The position numbers and the translations under genes are program-made. From Sandaracinaceae bacterium (lineage in GTDB: Bacteria; Myxococcota_A; Polyangia; Polyangiales; JADJQN01): a stretch of 64,000 bases of DNA. Positions 1 through 9,390 of the stretch are shown here, piece after piece. Where the stretch lies: assembly GCA_016712745.1 (NCBI GenBank), contig JADJQN010000003.1, positions 1,364,001-1,428,000 on the forward strand, in the 5' to 3' direction. The notes under the pieces were generated by a model, which saw only the letters and a program-made list of their open reading frames with translations, did not search any database and was not told where the DNA came from. Positions within the stretch are counted from its first letter, which is position 1, and the number at the start of each line of letters is the position of its first letter.

Positions 1-2
1 CC

Positions 3-365
3 ATCTTCGCTACCCCGGTTTCAACGGGACGACGCGGTGCTGCCACAGCGACGCCGCTTGGCGTGCATCGCGTTTGGGCGAAGCTTTCGACAAGCGATAT
101 GGACGATCTCGAGCGCGAGGACGTCGAGCGCAACTACGCGATGCAGGCGGTGCCGTGGGTGCAGTACTTCGAGCACTCCAACGGATTGCACGCAGCGTTC
201 TGGCACGATCGCTTCGGCGAGCGCCACAGTCACGGCTGCGTAAACCTTTCCCCGAGCGATGCGCATTTTCTCTTTCAGTGGAGCACACCGGTTTTACCCC
301 CAGGATGGAGCGCGATTTTGCCGACCGCTCAGGAACGCAGCCTCGTAGTCAGCGTGCATGAGTAA
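3..365 (+). CDS. L,D-transpeptidase (YkuD family), C-terminal fragment
   Basis: The frame is open from the window edge, so the N-terminus is missing; about 120 residues remain. They contain the YkuD active-site signature SHGCVNLSP, with the catalytic Cys codon at 237-239, preceded by FWHDRFGERH, which matches the usual region before the SHGC motif. Family members are periplasmic and use the Cys to form 3-3 cross-links in DAP-type peptidoglycan or to attach proteins to it. The reading frame before the first ATG continues with a family-like PVSTGRRGAATATPLG segment, so the ATG at 63 is not the true start. The gene runs 39 nt upstream of dapF on the same strand. Confidence 0.85.
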   Translation: MFATPVSTGRRGAATATPLGVHRVWAKLSTSDMDDLEREDVERNYAMQAVPWVQYFEHSNGLHAAFWHDRFGERHSHGCVNLSPSDAHFLFQWSTPVLPPGWSAILPTAQERSLVVSVHE

Positions 366-404
366 AGTTGCGCCTCATCGCTCGTGCCCTATGCTCTAGC
401 CCCT

Positions 405-1247
405 ATGTGGCAGGTTCCGTTCTCGAAGTACGAAGGCCTCGGCAACGATTTCATTCTCGTTGATGCTGCAGCGCTTGGTACGAATGCGTTGGATTCGGCG
501 CAGGCGAAGCTTCTTTGCGACCGACATCGCGGAGTAGGTGCCGACGGCGTGCTTGTCGTAAGCGAGGCCAGTGGGACAGCCTCGATGCACATCTATAACG
601 CCGATGGCAGCGAGCCCGAGATGTGCGGCAACGGCTTGCGTTGCGTTGCTCTCTACCTTCAGCAGAAAAAGAATGCGTCGCCAAACGAGCTTGTCGTCAA
701 CACTCCGGCGGGGCCGCACGCGTGTCGCATTCTCGGCGACGGCATGTCGGTCGAGGTCGAGATGCGGGCCCCGTCGTTTGATCCCACAACGCTTCCGCTT
801 GCCTCATCGCTTCCTTGGCTTGACGCGAAGCTTTCGATCGATGGCCTCGAGCTCACGGCGACGGCGCTGTCGGTCGGAAACCCGCATCTGGTGGTCTTTG
901 ATGCACTCACTTCGTCCCAACAGCAAAAGCTCGGTCCGCGACTGGAAGTCGACCCGCGTTTTACGCGCGGCGTAAACGTAGGATTCGCAACCATCGAAGG
1001 CGAGGGGATCTCGCTACGTGTTTGGGAACGTGGCGTTGGTTTTACCGAAGCGTGCGGAACGGGTGCATGCGCCGCAGCGGCCGCCGCAGTGCAAACTGGG
1101 CGACTTCTTCGCGAACGCGCAATCGTCGTTAGCCTGCCTGGCGGCGACGTTTCAGTTTTCGTCGGCAAAGAAGGCGCACCGCTGCGAATGGCTGGCCCCG
1201 CACGCCACGTGTTCGACGGCGTTACGACGCTTGCAGATAGAGCTTGA
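405..1247 (+). CDS. dapF: Diaminopimelate epimerase
   Basis: Converts LL- to meso-diaminopimelate, the last step before meso-DAP enters lysine and peptidoglycan synthesis; cytosolic. Both catalytic cysteines are visible: MCGNGLRC (C74) and ACGTGAC (C217), at the spacing expected for the family. The N-terminal FSKYEGLGNDFILVD is the typical opening strand. I start at ATG 405, giving 280 aa, rather than at the in-frame GTG 384, because family proteins begin a few residues before FSK..GLGNDF; no clear Shine-Dalgarno decides it. The 3' end overlaps the convergent gene on the minus strand by 26 nt. Confidence 0.96.
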   Translation: MWQVPFSKYEGLGNDFILVDAAALGTNALDSAQAKLLCDRHRGVGADGVLVVSEASGTASMHIYNADGSEPEMCGNGLRCVALYLQQKKNASPNELVVNTPAGPHACRILGDGMSVEVEMRAPSFDPTTLPLASSLPWLDAKLSIDGLELTATALSVGNPHLVVFDALTSSQQQKLGPRLEVDPRFTRGVNVGFATIEGEGISLRVWERGVGFTEACGTGACAAAAAAVQTGRLLRERAIVVSLPGGDVSVFVGKEGAPLRMAGPARHVFDGVTTLADRA

Positions 1248-2790
1248 GCGCTTCCGCTGCTGACTTCTTGTCGAAGGGCGTATCGGTCAGCTCTTTACGC
1301 TTAGAGATCTGCGAAAAGAGGTGATCCAAGAATTCCTGCAGCGACTTGCACTCGTTTACCGCGACCTGCATCTGCGACGCGCTCAAGATCTCGATGCCGC
1401 GTAGCTCATCGAGTGAGCCCACGAAGGGACGCAGGCGTTGATAGTCCGTCATGCGCACGAGCTGGTAACCAATCGCACGGAAGTGCCGGTGAAACTCGCG
1501 CACGAAATGAAAGCTCGCTTGGCTTGCCCAGCGATCGCTCACGCCCTCGGCAACAGCGGCTTTGGCAACGAAGGCGCGAAGTACCTGAGAGAACATCCAC
1601 ACATCCCGGCGTAAACGCTCACTTGCTGCTTTTCGCGCAAGCGCGCCATGCAAGAGTGCGGGCTTTGCAGCACCGGGGCGAAGTTCTTCGCAGATAAGCA
1701 AGATCGCGTGCTCGAACGCCGCGCGCAGTTGTGCGGCCACAATTACGATCTGGCCTACAAACTCGACCTCCTTGATCTTGGTCGATAGCGGAGCAAGCTC
1801 CCGCTCGAAGGCGCGCCGAACTTCGATGCGTAGCGAAGTCGCCATCGTGTCGAGTGCCGCGCGCAATGAAACGAGGCGCGCTGCTTGCGCGGCGAGCGTT
1901 TCGTGATGCTTCACAATCTCCACGGCCTGCATCGAGAGAAGCTCGCGCTCAAGACCATCCGCCATCAAATCCCGGGCTTTTCGCCCCAAAAAGCGCGTGA
2001 GTGCGCGAACGTCGTTTCGGAACGCCGCAAAGATCAAATACGCCGTGTCGGCGCTGCCTTGCTGACTCGCGTAGGTTTCAATTGTGTCGACGTAGCGCAG
2101 ACCGCGGAAGAGCGAGAGCAAACTTATCGCGGTGACCTGGTGGGCCGCAACGCTCGTGATCGAGTGCAGTGCGTCGAGCACCTCCGGGTGGCGGATGCGA
2201 TCGAACTCCGAGCGAAACTCGAGGGCCAGACCTGGATGAAAGAAGACATTGCCTTCGATGATACGGGACAACGTCGAATGAAAGGCCACGACGTTGCGCA
2301 GCTGAATCGGCGGTGTCGAGACAGCATCGAGCATCACGAGCATGTCCTGAAAGCTGGTACGCAGTCGGCGCAGGGACGCTTCCGGCGAATCCTCGGCGCT
2401 TACGGCGCGTACGTCTACGCGCTCTTTTGATCCGTCTGGAGACGGTATGCTGAGCGGTGTGTGCTCAGGATCTGCAAACGCATTTTCCTCGCCGAGAAAA
2501 ACGCCCACCAGCTGAATCACGCGGAGCATCCCCGCGCGCAGCACCACAACCTCGCGCGCGGGATCGCGCGTCTCGTCGGTGATGCTCCCGGTCGGGCCAG
2601 GCTGGTTACGTGCGACTGCAAAGGCCCGAATTCCGTGAAGCAACATCTCGAGCTCAAAGAGATTCGCTTCTTTGCGCTCGTTGGGAAGAGCCGCAAACCA
2701 TGCTTCGCGAACAGCCACGTGAGCGACACCGGCGCGTACCGAATCGCGCGGCGCGTAACCAGCAGCGTCGGGCGCGGTGCTCGCGCTCAC
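1222..2790 (-). CDS. Conserved helical protein of unknown function downstream of ruvB
   Basis: A 522-aa protein I do not recognise. It has no signal peptide or obvious membrane span and is rich in Leu, Ala, Arg and Glu with long predicted helices (for example around residues 270-360), so a cytosolic all-helical protein is likely. Its ATG overlaps the ruvB stop by 4 nt (ATGA), which implies translational coupling to the ruvCAB operon. No Walker, HEXXH, kinase or nuclease motif is apparent. The codon use resembles its neighbours and the frame has no competing ORF of comparable quality, so the gene is real. Any role in recombination is inferred from position only. Confidence 0.8.
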   Translation of the reverse strand: MSASTAPDAAGYAPRDSVRAGVAHVAVREAWFAALPNERKEANLFELEMLLHGIRAFAVARNQPGPTGSITDETRDPAREVVVLRAGMLRVIQLVGVFLGEENAFADPEHTPLSIPSPDGSKERVDVRAVSAEDSPEASLRRLRTSFQDMLVMLDAVSTPPIQLRNVVAFHSTLSRIIEGNVFFHPGLALEFRSEFDRIRHPEVLDALHSITSVAAHQVTAISLLSLFRGLRYVDTIETYASQQGSADTAYLIFAAFRNDVRALTRFLGRKARDLMADGLERELLSMQAVEIVKHHETLAAQAARLVSLRAALDTMATSLRIEVRRAFERELAPLSTKIKEVEFVGQIVIVAAQLRAAFEHAILLICEELRPGAAKPALLHGALARKAASERLRRDVWMFSQVLRAFVAKAAVAEGVSDRWASQASFHFVREFHRHFRAIGYQLVRMTDYQRLRPFVGSLDELRGIEILSASQMQVAVNECKSLQEFLDHLFSQISKRKELTDTPFDKKSAAEALKLYLQAS

Positions 2791-3803
2791 AGAAGCCTCG
2801 CTTGATGCTGCTTGATGCCCAGGTGCTCGTACGCCTTGTCCGTGGCCATGCGCCCGCGCGCCGTCCGGGCGAGAAAGCCTTGTTGCAAGAGGAAGGGCTC
2901 GTACACGTCCTCGAGTGTATCCCGAGGCTCGCTCAATGCGGCAGCAAGAGTTTCAATACCTACGGGCCCGCCTTTGTAGTGGTCGATAACAATGCGCAAA
3001 AAGCGGCGATCCATTTCATCGAGGCCTGCGCTATCGACATCCAGACGATCGAGCGCGTCATGCGCGGCTTTCAAATCGATGCGTCCATCGGAAAGCACTT
3101 CGGCAAAATCACGCGTGCGGCGCAAGAGTCGATTGGCGATACGCGGAGTGCCCCGTGACCGCTTGGCGATCTCGGTCGCCGCATCGTGCGAGGTCTGCAG
3201 CTTCAAAAGGCCAGCGCTGCGCTCAACGATCGCGGTGAGCTCTTCCGTTGGGTAGTAATCGATACGCGCCACGTAACCAAAACGCGAGAGGAGTGGGCTC
3301 GTGAGAAGACCGGTGCGTGTCGTGGCGCCGACCAAGGTGAACGGCTGCAATGGAAGCTGCAGCGTCGTCGCATAAGGGCCCTCGCCTTGAACGATGTCGA
3401 TTCGAAAATCTTCGATGGCCGTATAAAGGTTTTCTTCCACCACGGGCGTGAGGCGATGAATCTCGTCGATGAAGAGCACATCGCGCCGACTCAGCTTGGT
3501 GAGCAGAGCTGCGAGCTGACCTTTGTGCTCAATCGCAGGGCCCGATGCCATTACGAGATTCGATCCCAGCTCCGTCGCCAGGATGCACGCCATCGTTGTC
3601 TTGCCGAGGCCCGGCGGGCCGCAGAAGAGAACGTGGTCGAGCGCACCGTCGCGTCGGTTCGCGGCATCGACGAAGATGCGCAGATTCTCTTTGAGCTTGG
3701 CTTGCCCGACGTAATCAGCAAAACGCGCCGGACGAAGCGTGAGATCGAAACCTCGATCGTCTTCGACTTTGTCTGGGGTTAGTGCTCCGCGTTCGTCTGC
3801 CAT
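2787..3803 (-). CDS. ruvB: Holliday junction branch migration ATPase RuvB
   Basis: This 338-aa AAA+ motor drives branch migration of Holliday junctions in complex with RuvA. Walker A is GPPGLGKTT (residues 62-70), Walker B is FIDEIH (111-116), and a sensor/arginine-finger region GATTRTG...LSRFG follows. The C-terminal winged-helix domain includes GPVGIETLAAALSEPRDT. The length is normal for the family. It is third in the minus-strand ruvC-ruvA-ruvB set and lies 17 nt after ruvA. Its stop overlaps the next start, coupling it to an unknown protein. Confidence 0.98.
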   Translation of the reverse strand: MADERGALTPDKVEDDRGFDLTLRPARFADYVGQAKLKENLRIFVDAANRRDGALDHVLFCGPPGLGKTTMACILATELGSNLVMASGPAIEHKGQLAALLTKLSRRDVLFIDEIHRLTPVVEENLYTAIEDFRIDIVQGEGPYATTLQLPLQPFTLVGATTRTGLLTSPLLSRFGYVARIDYYPTEELTAIVERSAGLLKLQTSHDAATEIAKRSRGTPRIANRLLRRTRDFAEVLSDGRIDLKAAHDALDRLDVDSAGLDEMDRRFLRIVIDHYKGGPVGIETLAAALSEPRDTLEDVYEPFLLQQGFLARTARGRMATDKAYEHLGIKQHQARLL

Positions 3804-3820
3804 GCTCAGCTCATTCTACG

Positions 3821-4429
3821 TTAGGAAAGCATCGCGAGGGCTTCGCGAAGCAGTGTTTCGACGGCTTTGCCTTCGGCGTTCTCGGACACGGCAGCCACTG
3901 CGCGATCCGCTTCGCCGGGCTTGTAGCCCATGCTGATCAACGTGTTTGCGACGAACACCAGCGGATCATCCGCCGGCTTTACGGCCTTGCGCGCGGCAGC
4001 TGCAGCACCGTTGGTCAAGGCGACGACCGGCAACTTGTCCTTCAGATCGAGCAGCACGCGCTCGATTGTTTTCTTCGCGACGCCGGGAATTCCTTTGAAC
4101 GCCGTGCGATCGGAAAGTGCGATGGCTCGTGCCAACGTTTGGGCATCCAAAGAACCGATGATCGCGAGCGCTGTCTTTGGGCCGATTGTCGAGACTGAAA
4201 GCAACGCGCGAAACGCCACGCGGTCTTCGAGCGAGGCAAAACCAAAGAGCACGAGCGCATCTTCCCGAGCATGCGTATGGATGAAGAGTGTGGCCGGGTT
4301 CGGTGCCTCAGCGACGCGACCGAGCGCGCCAACGGGCACGAGCACCTCGTAGCCGACGCCGTTCACGTCGACGATGCATGCGCCGTCGAGTCCGCGCTCG
4401 ATCACGATTCCAGTGAGCCGTCCGATCAC
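3821..4429 (-). CDS. ruvA: Holliday junction DNA helicase subunit RuvA
   Basis: A 202-aa RuvA: an N-terminal OB-fold (MIGRLTGIVIERG...VDVNGVGYEV), a central helix-hairpin-helix pair (SVSTIGPKTALAIIGSLD and FKGIPGVAKKTIERVLLDLK) and a C-terminal three-helix domain that contacts RuvB (ALISMGYKPGEADRAV). It binds four-way junctions as a tetramer and loads RuvB. It lies between ruvC (49 nt upstream) and ruvB. The order ruvC-ruvA-ruvB fits a single resolvasome operon. Confidence 0.97.
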   Translation of the reverse strand: MIGRLTGIVIERGLDGACIVDVNGVGYEVLVPVGALGRVAEAPNPATLFIHTHAREDALVLFGFASLEDRVAFRALLSVSTIGPKTALAIIGSLDAQTLARAIALSDRTAFKGIPGVAKKTIERVLLDLKDKLPVVALTNGAAAAARKAVKPADDPLVFVANTLISMGYKPGEADRAVAAVSENAEGKAVETLLREALAMLS

Positions 4430-4478
4430 AGGGCCAGGCTATCATAGGCTGAACGCAATTCCAGTTCTTGGCGTTCGC

Positions 4479-5012
4479 CTAGACCCTGGATTTCTTCGCG
4501 CCATACGCTCGTTTCGGTCGCGGTGCCGCGAGAATGGCGCTGCGAACACTCGAGACGTTCGCGTGCGTGATCGCAACCGCGAGTGCATCCGTTGCATCGA
4601 TCGAGGGCAATGTCGCCCACCCCAAGATCGCGCCGACCATACGCGCAACTTGCGTCTTCTCAGAATGACCGCGTCCACCGATCGCGCGCTTCACAACAGC
4701 CGGGGGATAGGCGTGCACTTCTAAACCAACGTTCGCCGCCGCGAGCAACGCAACGCCGCGCGCGTGTCCAAGCTTCAGCGCTGCTTGAGGAAACTTGGCG
4801 AAGAAGATGTCCTCGACTGCGATGTGCGTCGGCTGATGTACACGAATGATTTCAGTGAGCCCGTCGAAGATGCCCTTCAGGCGAATTTCGAGAGACGCCG
4901 ATTCCTTCTCTTTCAGCACACCGGCGACGATGCCGATCAAGCGCGTGCCGTCTTGCTCGACAATGCCAAAGCCCGTGCGCACCGTTCCCGGATCCACTCC
5001 CAGCACACGCAT
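4479..5012 (-). CDS. ruvC: Crossover junction endodeoxyribonuclease RuvC
   Basis: An RNase H-fold resolvase that cuts Holliday junctions. It opens with MRVLGVDPGTVRTGFG, which carries the first catalytic Asp. Further acidic residues are in HIAVEDIFF and in the C-terminal SIDATDALAVAITH. With the ATG at 5012 the protein is 177 aa, close to the family length. An in-frame GTG at 5033 would add seven residues and cannot be excluded, since neither start has a strong Shine-Dalgarno. It is the first gene of the ruvCAB operon and diverges from the amidase gene across about 107 nt. Confidence 0.95.
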   Translation of the reverse strand: MRVLGVDPGTVRTGFGIVEQDGTRLIGIVAGVLKEKESASLEIRLKGIFDGLTEIIRVHQPTHIAVEDIFFAKFPQAALKLGHARGVALLAAANVGLEVHAYPPAVVKRAIGGRGHSEKTQVARMVGAILGWATLPSIDATDALAVAITHANVSSVRSAILAAPRPKRAYGAKKSRV

Positions 5013-5119
5013 TCGCTTCTTGTCAGACAACACCGCAAAACTAGTCGTATTCTGATCGCGCGGTCAAGAGTTCGCACTAATCGTCGCGCATTGGGAAAAA
5101 CCGGCGTACCCTTCGCGTC

Positions 5120-6778
5120 ATGGCCCAGAGCGTTCCTCGCATCACCGGTGCAAGTCTTCGTGCACTTGCCAAAGCATCTAAAACCGCGCCCGTTCGCGCC
5201 ATTCTTGCGCGTGTGGCACGCAAAGAGCTCGGTGTTGAAACGCTTGCGCACCTCGAGCCCGAGATGCGCAGCACGATGCCCCTCAACTATAAACCGTTGC
5301 GCGCCCGCGACTCGCACGACAGGCCTTCCGAAGAGCTGCCGTTGCCGCGAAACCGCGCAAACCGGGCGACTTCTACCGATCTGACCGAGGCGTACGCCGC
5401 ACGCCGCATTACACCGAGCGAAGTGACCACGCGTGCCATCGCAGCTGCACATCGCTTTGGCAAAGAGAGCCCTTCGATGAACCCGATGCTCACTATTGAT
5501 CAAGAGCGCGCTCTCGCAGCGGCGCAGGCCTCCGATCGCCGCTGGGCGGAGGGCAAAGGCCTCGGGCCACTCGACGGTGTTCCCGTTACAATCAAAGAGC
5601 AGATCGATCTGCGCGGAGTGCCAACCCGCGCTGGTACGAGCTATCTGTCCGACACGCCGAAGAACGATGACGCAACGCTCGTGTCGCGCTTGCGTGCGAA
5701 CGGCGCAGTCATACTCGGACACACGGTGATGACCGAGTTCGGCATGTCGCCCATTGGCTACAACATGCACCGAACGATGCCGCGCAATCCGCATCATCCT
5801 GGATGCACTGCGGGTGGTAGCTCGACGGGAGCGGCTGTGTCAGTCGCTACGGGCATGGTTCCGTTGGCCGTGGGTGCGGACGGCGGCGGATCGATTCGAA
5901 CGCCTTCGAGTCTCTGCGGAATCTTCGGAATCAAGCCTACCTTCGGACGCATCTCGCGAGCGGGCGATGTTTTTGCTGGCAGCATGAATCACGATGGCCC
6001 GCTCGGACTCTCATCGATCGAACTCGCGACCTTTCTCGATCTGGTGGGCGGCGAAGATGTAAAAGACGAGCTCACGCTCGCACAAACTCCATGCAACGCG
6101 AGGGCTGCGCTCGGTCGCGGCGTGCGTGGTTTGCGCATCGGCATCGACGAAGTCGAATGGGCCGACGCTGAAGAACCGGTCGCGCGCGCTTGCCGCACGG
6201 CACTCGACGCTCTCGTCAAAGAGGGCGCAGTTCTCGTGCCCATTCGCAGCGAGCTTATTCGCCATGCACCTTCCATAGGCTACCAAACCATCGCGATTGA
6301 GGGGTTCGCTGAGCTTCTCGCAGCACGCACTCATCACTTCGATCTCTTCGGGCCCGATCTGCAGATCATCTGCGGGACATCGGCTGGCCTTGATTCAGAC
6401 TCGTATGTGGATGCCCAGCGTTTGCGCGCGAGCCTTCGCAAAGAAGTCGCGAACGTGTTGCGCAATGTCGATGTCCTTGCCCTACCTACCTTGGTGCGCA
6501 CGGCACCGCGCGTGAGCGATTCGGACATGCAGCACGGCTTCCTCGATCCGGCGGTGCTCGCGGGCCTGTGCCGCTATGCCTTTCTCGCGAATGTGACCGG
6601 ACTTCCCGCCGCGACCGCTCCGATCGGGACCGATTCGGATGGCTTGCCGATTGGTTTGCAGATCATCGGCGATGCGTGGGACGAAGCATGTGTTCTACAA
6701 GTGCTCGCGCACCTGGAACGAATTGGCGCAGCAAGCGCGCCATCGCCCCGCACCTACATTTCACTTCTGTCGAGCTAG
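5120..6778 (+). CDS. Amidase-signature family amidase
   Basis: A 552-aa amidase. The Ser-cisSer-Lys triad of the amidase signature is visible: Lys159 in VPVTIKEQID, Ser234/235 in AGGSSTGAA and the nucleophile Ser258 in DGGGSIRTPSS. Such enzymes hydrolyse amides such as carboxamides; substrate cannot be read from sequence. GatA is an alternative, but gatB and gatC are absent nearby and the roughly 80-residue N-terminal extension before ATSTDLTEAYAAR is unlike GatA. No signal peptide is evident. The next gene starts at a GTG one nucleotide after this stop. Confidence 0.9.
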   Translation: MAQSVPRITGASLRALAKASKTAPVRAILARVARKELGVETLAHLEPEMRSTMPLNYKPLRARDSHDRPSEELPLPRNRANRATSTDLTEAYAARRITPSEVTTRAIAAAHRFGKESPSMNPMLTIDQERALAAAQASDRRWAEGKGLGPLDGVPVTIKEQIDLRGVPTRAGTSYLSDTPKNDDATLVSRLRANGAVILGHTVMTEFGMSPIGYNMHRTMPRNPHHPGCTAGGSSTGAAVSVATGMVPLAVGADGGGSIRTPSSLCGIFGIKPTFGRISRAGDVFAGSMNHDGPLGLSSIELATFLDLVGGEDVKDELTLAQTPCNARAALGRGVRGLRIGIDEVEWADAEEPVARACRTALDALVKEGAVLVPIRSELIRHAPSIGYQTIAIEGFAELLAARTHHFDLFGPDLQIICGTSAGLDSDSYVDAQRLRASLRKEVANVLRNVDVLALPTLVRTAPRVSDSDMQHGFLDPAVLAGLCRYAFLANVTGLPAATAPIGTDSDGLPIGLQIIGDAWDEACVLQVLAHLERIGAASAPSPRTYISLLSS

Positions 6779-6779
6779 A

Positions 6780-8258
6780 GTGAAAAGCCGCATTCCCGAG
6801 CTGCGCATTCGCCAAATGAATGAGGCAAAGCTTCGTAAAGACGGCGCATACGTCGTGTACTGGATGAATGCGTACCGACGCCTTCATCACAACTTCGCGC
6901 TCGAGCGCGCGATTGAATGGGCCGTCGAGCTCGATCAGCCGCTGGTAATTCTCGACGCCCTGCGCGTTGGCTACCCGTGGGCGAGCGATCGCCTTCACCG
7001 CTTTGTGCTCGATGGTATTGTGGATCACCAGATTGCGCTTCAGACGAGCACGGTCTTTCACTACGGGTACGTTGAACAGAAGGATGGGGAGGGGCGCGGC
7101 CTCCTTGAAGCGCTAGGCGAGAGTGCGAGCATCGTCGTCACCGACGATTTCCCATGCTTCTTTTTGCCGCGCATGGTGAAGGCCGCCGCCGAAAAGCTTT
7201 CGGTGCGCCTTGAATCTGTCGACAGCAACGGCCTCTTGCCGATGCGAGCAACCGAGCGCGTCTTTGAGCGCGCCGTCGACTTTCGCCGTCATCTGCAAAA
7301 GACCTTGCTTCCGCATCTCGAGCAAATGCCTCTCGCCGACCCGCTCGAAGCCGTGCAACTGCCGCGTCTGTCTGAAAAGGATCTGCCAAAGGGTCTTCTT
7401 GCGAAGTGGCCGCTCGCAAAGAGTATCGAGAAGCTCAATCTCGCTTCGTTGCCAATCGATCACTCCGTAGTGCCGGCTAGCTACCGCGGTGGTGAGAAGG
7501 CCGCACGCGAAGCGATGCATGCGTTCTTCGACAATCGCATCGAGAAGTATCTGATGCGCAATCACCCGGATGAAGACGGTGCGAGCGGGCTCTCGCCCTA
7601 TTTGCACTTCGGGCACATCTCGGTGCACGAGATCTGGAGCGAGCTCGCCGCCAACGAAGGTTGGTCGAAAGATCGCGTCGCCGAGAGAGTCACCGCCGCC
7701 AAAGGCTATTGGGGAATGAGTGAGGCCGCCGAGTCTTTCTTCGACGAGCTGGTGACCTGGCGGGAGCTCGGCTTCAACTTCACTTCGCATCGCGACGACT
7801 ACGATCGCTATACCTCCTTGCCCAAGTGGGCGCGTGACACGCTCGCCAAACACGAGAGCGACGAACGACCATTCCTGTACACACTCGAGCAATTCGAGAA
7901 TGCACAGACGCACGACGAGTTATGGAACGCAGCCCAAACGCAGCTGGCGCGGGATGGGCGAATCCAGAATTATCTGCGCATGCTCTGGGGGAAGAAAATT
8001 CTCGAATGGAGCAAGACCGCCGAGGACGCGCTCAAGATCCTTATCGAGCTCAACAACAAGTATGCAGTCGATGGGCGCAATCCCAATTCCTACAGCGGAA
8101 TCTTTTGGGTTCTCGGACGCTACGATCGTCCATGGCCCGAGCGGGCAATCTACGGAACGATTCGCTCTATGAGCTCAGTCAACACGCGCAAAAAAGTTGA
8201 GCTTGATCGCTACCTCGCAACGTACGGGAGCAAGTCTCAGCAGCGCCTCGATCTTTAG
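6780..8258 (+). CDS. Class II deoxyribodipyrimidine (CPD) photolyase
   Basis: A 492-aa flavoprotein that repairs cyclobutane pyrimidine dimers with light. The N-terminal photolyase domain begins with DGAYVVYWMNAYRRLHHNFAL. The C-terminal FAD-binding region has the class II hallmarks LRMLWGKKILEW, NNKYAVDGRNPNSYSG and GRYDRPWPERAIYGTIR. I start at GTG 6780, just after the amidase stop. The same frame stays open upstream to 6639, but that extension lies inside the amidase gene and does not resemble the family. Its stop overlaps the convergent lipoprotein gene by 4 nt. Confidence 0.9.
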   Translation: MKSRIPELRIRQMNEAKLRKDGAYVVYWMNAYRRLHHNFALERAIEWAVELDQPLVILDALRVGYPWASDRLHRFVLDGIVDHQIALQTSTVFHYGYVEQKDGEGRGLLEALGESASIVVTDDFPCFFLPRMVKAAAEKLSVRLESVDSNGLLPMRATERVFERAVDFRRHLQKTLLPHLEQMPLADPLEAVQLPRLSEKDLPKGLLAKWPLAKSIEKLNLASLPIDHSVVPASYRGGEKAAREAMHAFFDNRIEKYLMRNHPDEDGASGLSPYLHFGHISVHEIWSELAANEGWSKDRVAERVTAAKGYWGMSEAAESFFDELVTWRELGFNFTSHRDDYDRYTSLPKWARDTLAKHESDERPFLYTLEQFENAQTHDELWNAAQTQLARDGRIQNYLRMLWGKKILEWSKTAEDALKILIELNNKYAVDGRNPNSYSGIFWVLGRYDRPWPERAIYGTIRSMSSVNTRKKVELDRYLATYGSKSQQRLDL

Positions 8259-8758
8259 AGCTGACCTTCGAAGATTTCGAGCTCGGTGCACGCTGCCGCT
8301 TCAACGAGCGAGGGGAGTGACGAGCAGCTTTGCTCGGCGCGTCCTTCAATCGACTTCAATTCAACTCGTACGGCGCCGCCGTTGATGGAGAGCCGTCCGG
8401 TGTGCCCGTAAATGGTGCAGGTCGTCGCACTTTCGAGGGCTTGTCCGTGCACCGAGTCCGATACCCACTCGTTGTCATCGTTCGCGTGGAAGATTGCGCG
8501 TTCCGAAACTTCGGAGGGGCCACACTCCGTCGAAGTGCAACTGTGGAACTCAATTTCCTCTTCGCCGTTGTGCTGTACCCGAAATGACCCACTCACAGGA
8601 TTGTCGTCGCTGCCTTCGCTCGCGCACGAGTCGGTGTTCAAGCTGTGTCGCGTGACGCGATAAACGCCGTCAGGAACATCGGGTGGAGATGCGCATCCGG
8701 CAAATAACCCCGCGACGCAAACGATTACAGCCGCGCGTGTTGGAGTTCGCTTTGTCAT
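8255..8758 (-). CDS. Small secreted lipoprotein, Cys-rich
   Basis: About 167 aa with an N-terminal signal ending in GLFAGC, a plausible lipobox. The mature part has at least eight cysteines (SLNTDSCASEG, SCTSTECGPSE, TTCTIYG, QSCSSLP, AACTELE), which suggests disulfides in the envelope. I recognise no domain. The ATG at 8758 overlaps the TGA of the upstream lipoprotein gene (TGATG), so the two are probably co-translated. The in-frame start at 8782 would place extra residues before the signal and is less likely. Confidence 0.75.
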   Translation of the reverse strand: MTKRTPTRAAVIVCVAGLFAGCASPPDVPDGVYRVTRHSLNTDSCASEGSDDNPVSGSFRVQHNGEEEIEFHSCTSTECGPSEVSERAIFHANDDNEWVSDSVHGQALESATTCTIYGHTGRLSINGGAVRVELKSIEGRAEQSCSSLPSLVEAAACTELEIFEGQL

Positions 8759-9390
8759 CAGTTTACATCCACGACATGCCACTCGCCGCCTTCACGCACG
8801 AGCTCAATCTGCCCGTCCGTAAGGTGCACAGTCGCTCGGTCACCGTTGACTTCTACTTGCATGTCCGTCTCGTCGGATGTGGACTCTGCCACGCGCGCAA
8901 TCTCGGCGGCGATCTGCGCACGACGCTGGCGATTGAGCACGCGCATGAGGCCCGCAAAATCACGCCGCACGAGCGCTTGGCGAAAGGCAACCACCGCGTC
9001 TCGAGGCGTTCGCAGCGCGGGTGCATCCAGCACGCCGCCTTCAATCACCCACTCGCCGTCTTCTAGTGCGAGCGCTACGGACTCACCGTTGCGCAGGTGA
9101 AGTTCAGCGCGTGCCCGCATCGCTTCGGCGGCGCGTGCTTTTAGCGAGTGTGCTTCAGCGACCAGCTCATCGTGATTCTCGCGCATATGCTCGCGAAATG
9201 CGTCGAGCGTCATGCTGGCACGCGTCTCGCTCGACGATAGCTCATAGGCGCGCTCGACATTTCCGGTCTCGACAGCGTCCGCGTATGCCACCAACGTTGC
9301 AGATGGAGCCGTTCCAGCGACGGTTGCGCCTGCGCATCCACCCAAGAAGAGAGAGAATGCGAGAGCCAAGTTCCTCGTCTGACCAGCCAT
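8758..9390 (-). CDS. Lipoprotein with NTF2/SnoaL-like repeats (tentative)
   Basis: About 210 aa starting at ATG 9390, whose signal runs straight into the lipobox FLGGC. Two similar segments follow: one around LVAYADAVETGNVERAYELSSSET and one around VVAFRQALVRRDFAGLMRVL. Each is followed by a strand pair of the type ...DGEWVIEGG / EGGEWHVVD. This is the pattern of a duplicated NTF2-like (SnoaL/DUF4878-type) fold; that assignment is mine by pattern and not certain. Alternative in-frame starts at 9402 and 9432 exist. It is coupled to the lipoprotein downstream. Confidence 0.75.
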   Translation of the reverse strand: MAGQTRNLALAFSLFLGGCAGATVAGTAPSATLVAYADAVETGNVERAYELSSSETRASMTLDAFREHMRENHDELVAEAHSLKARAAEAMRARAELHLRNGESVALALEDGEWVIEGGVLDAPALRTPRDAVVAFRQALVRRDFAGLMRVLNRQRRAQIAAEIARVAESTSDETDMQVEVNGDRATVHLTDGQIELVREGGEWHVVDVN

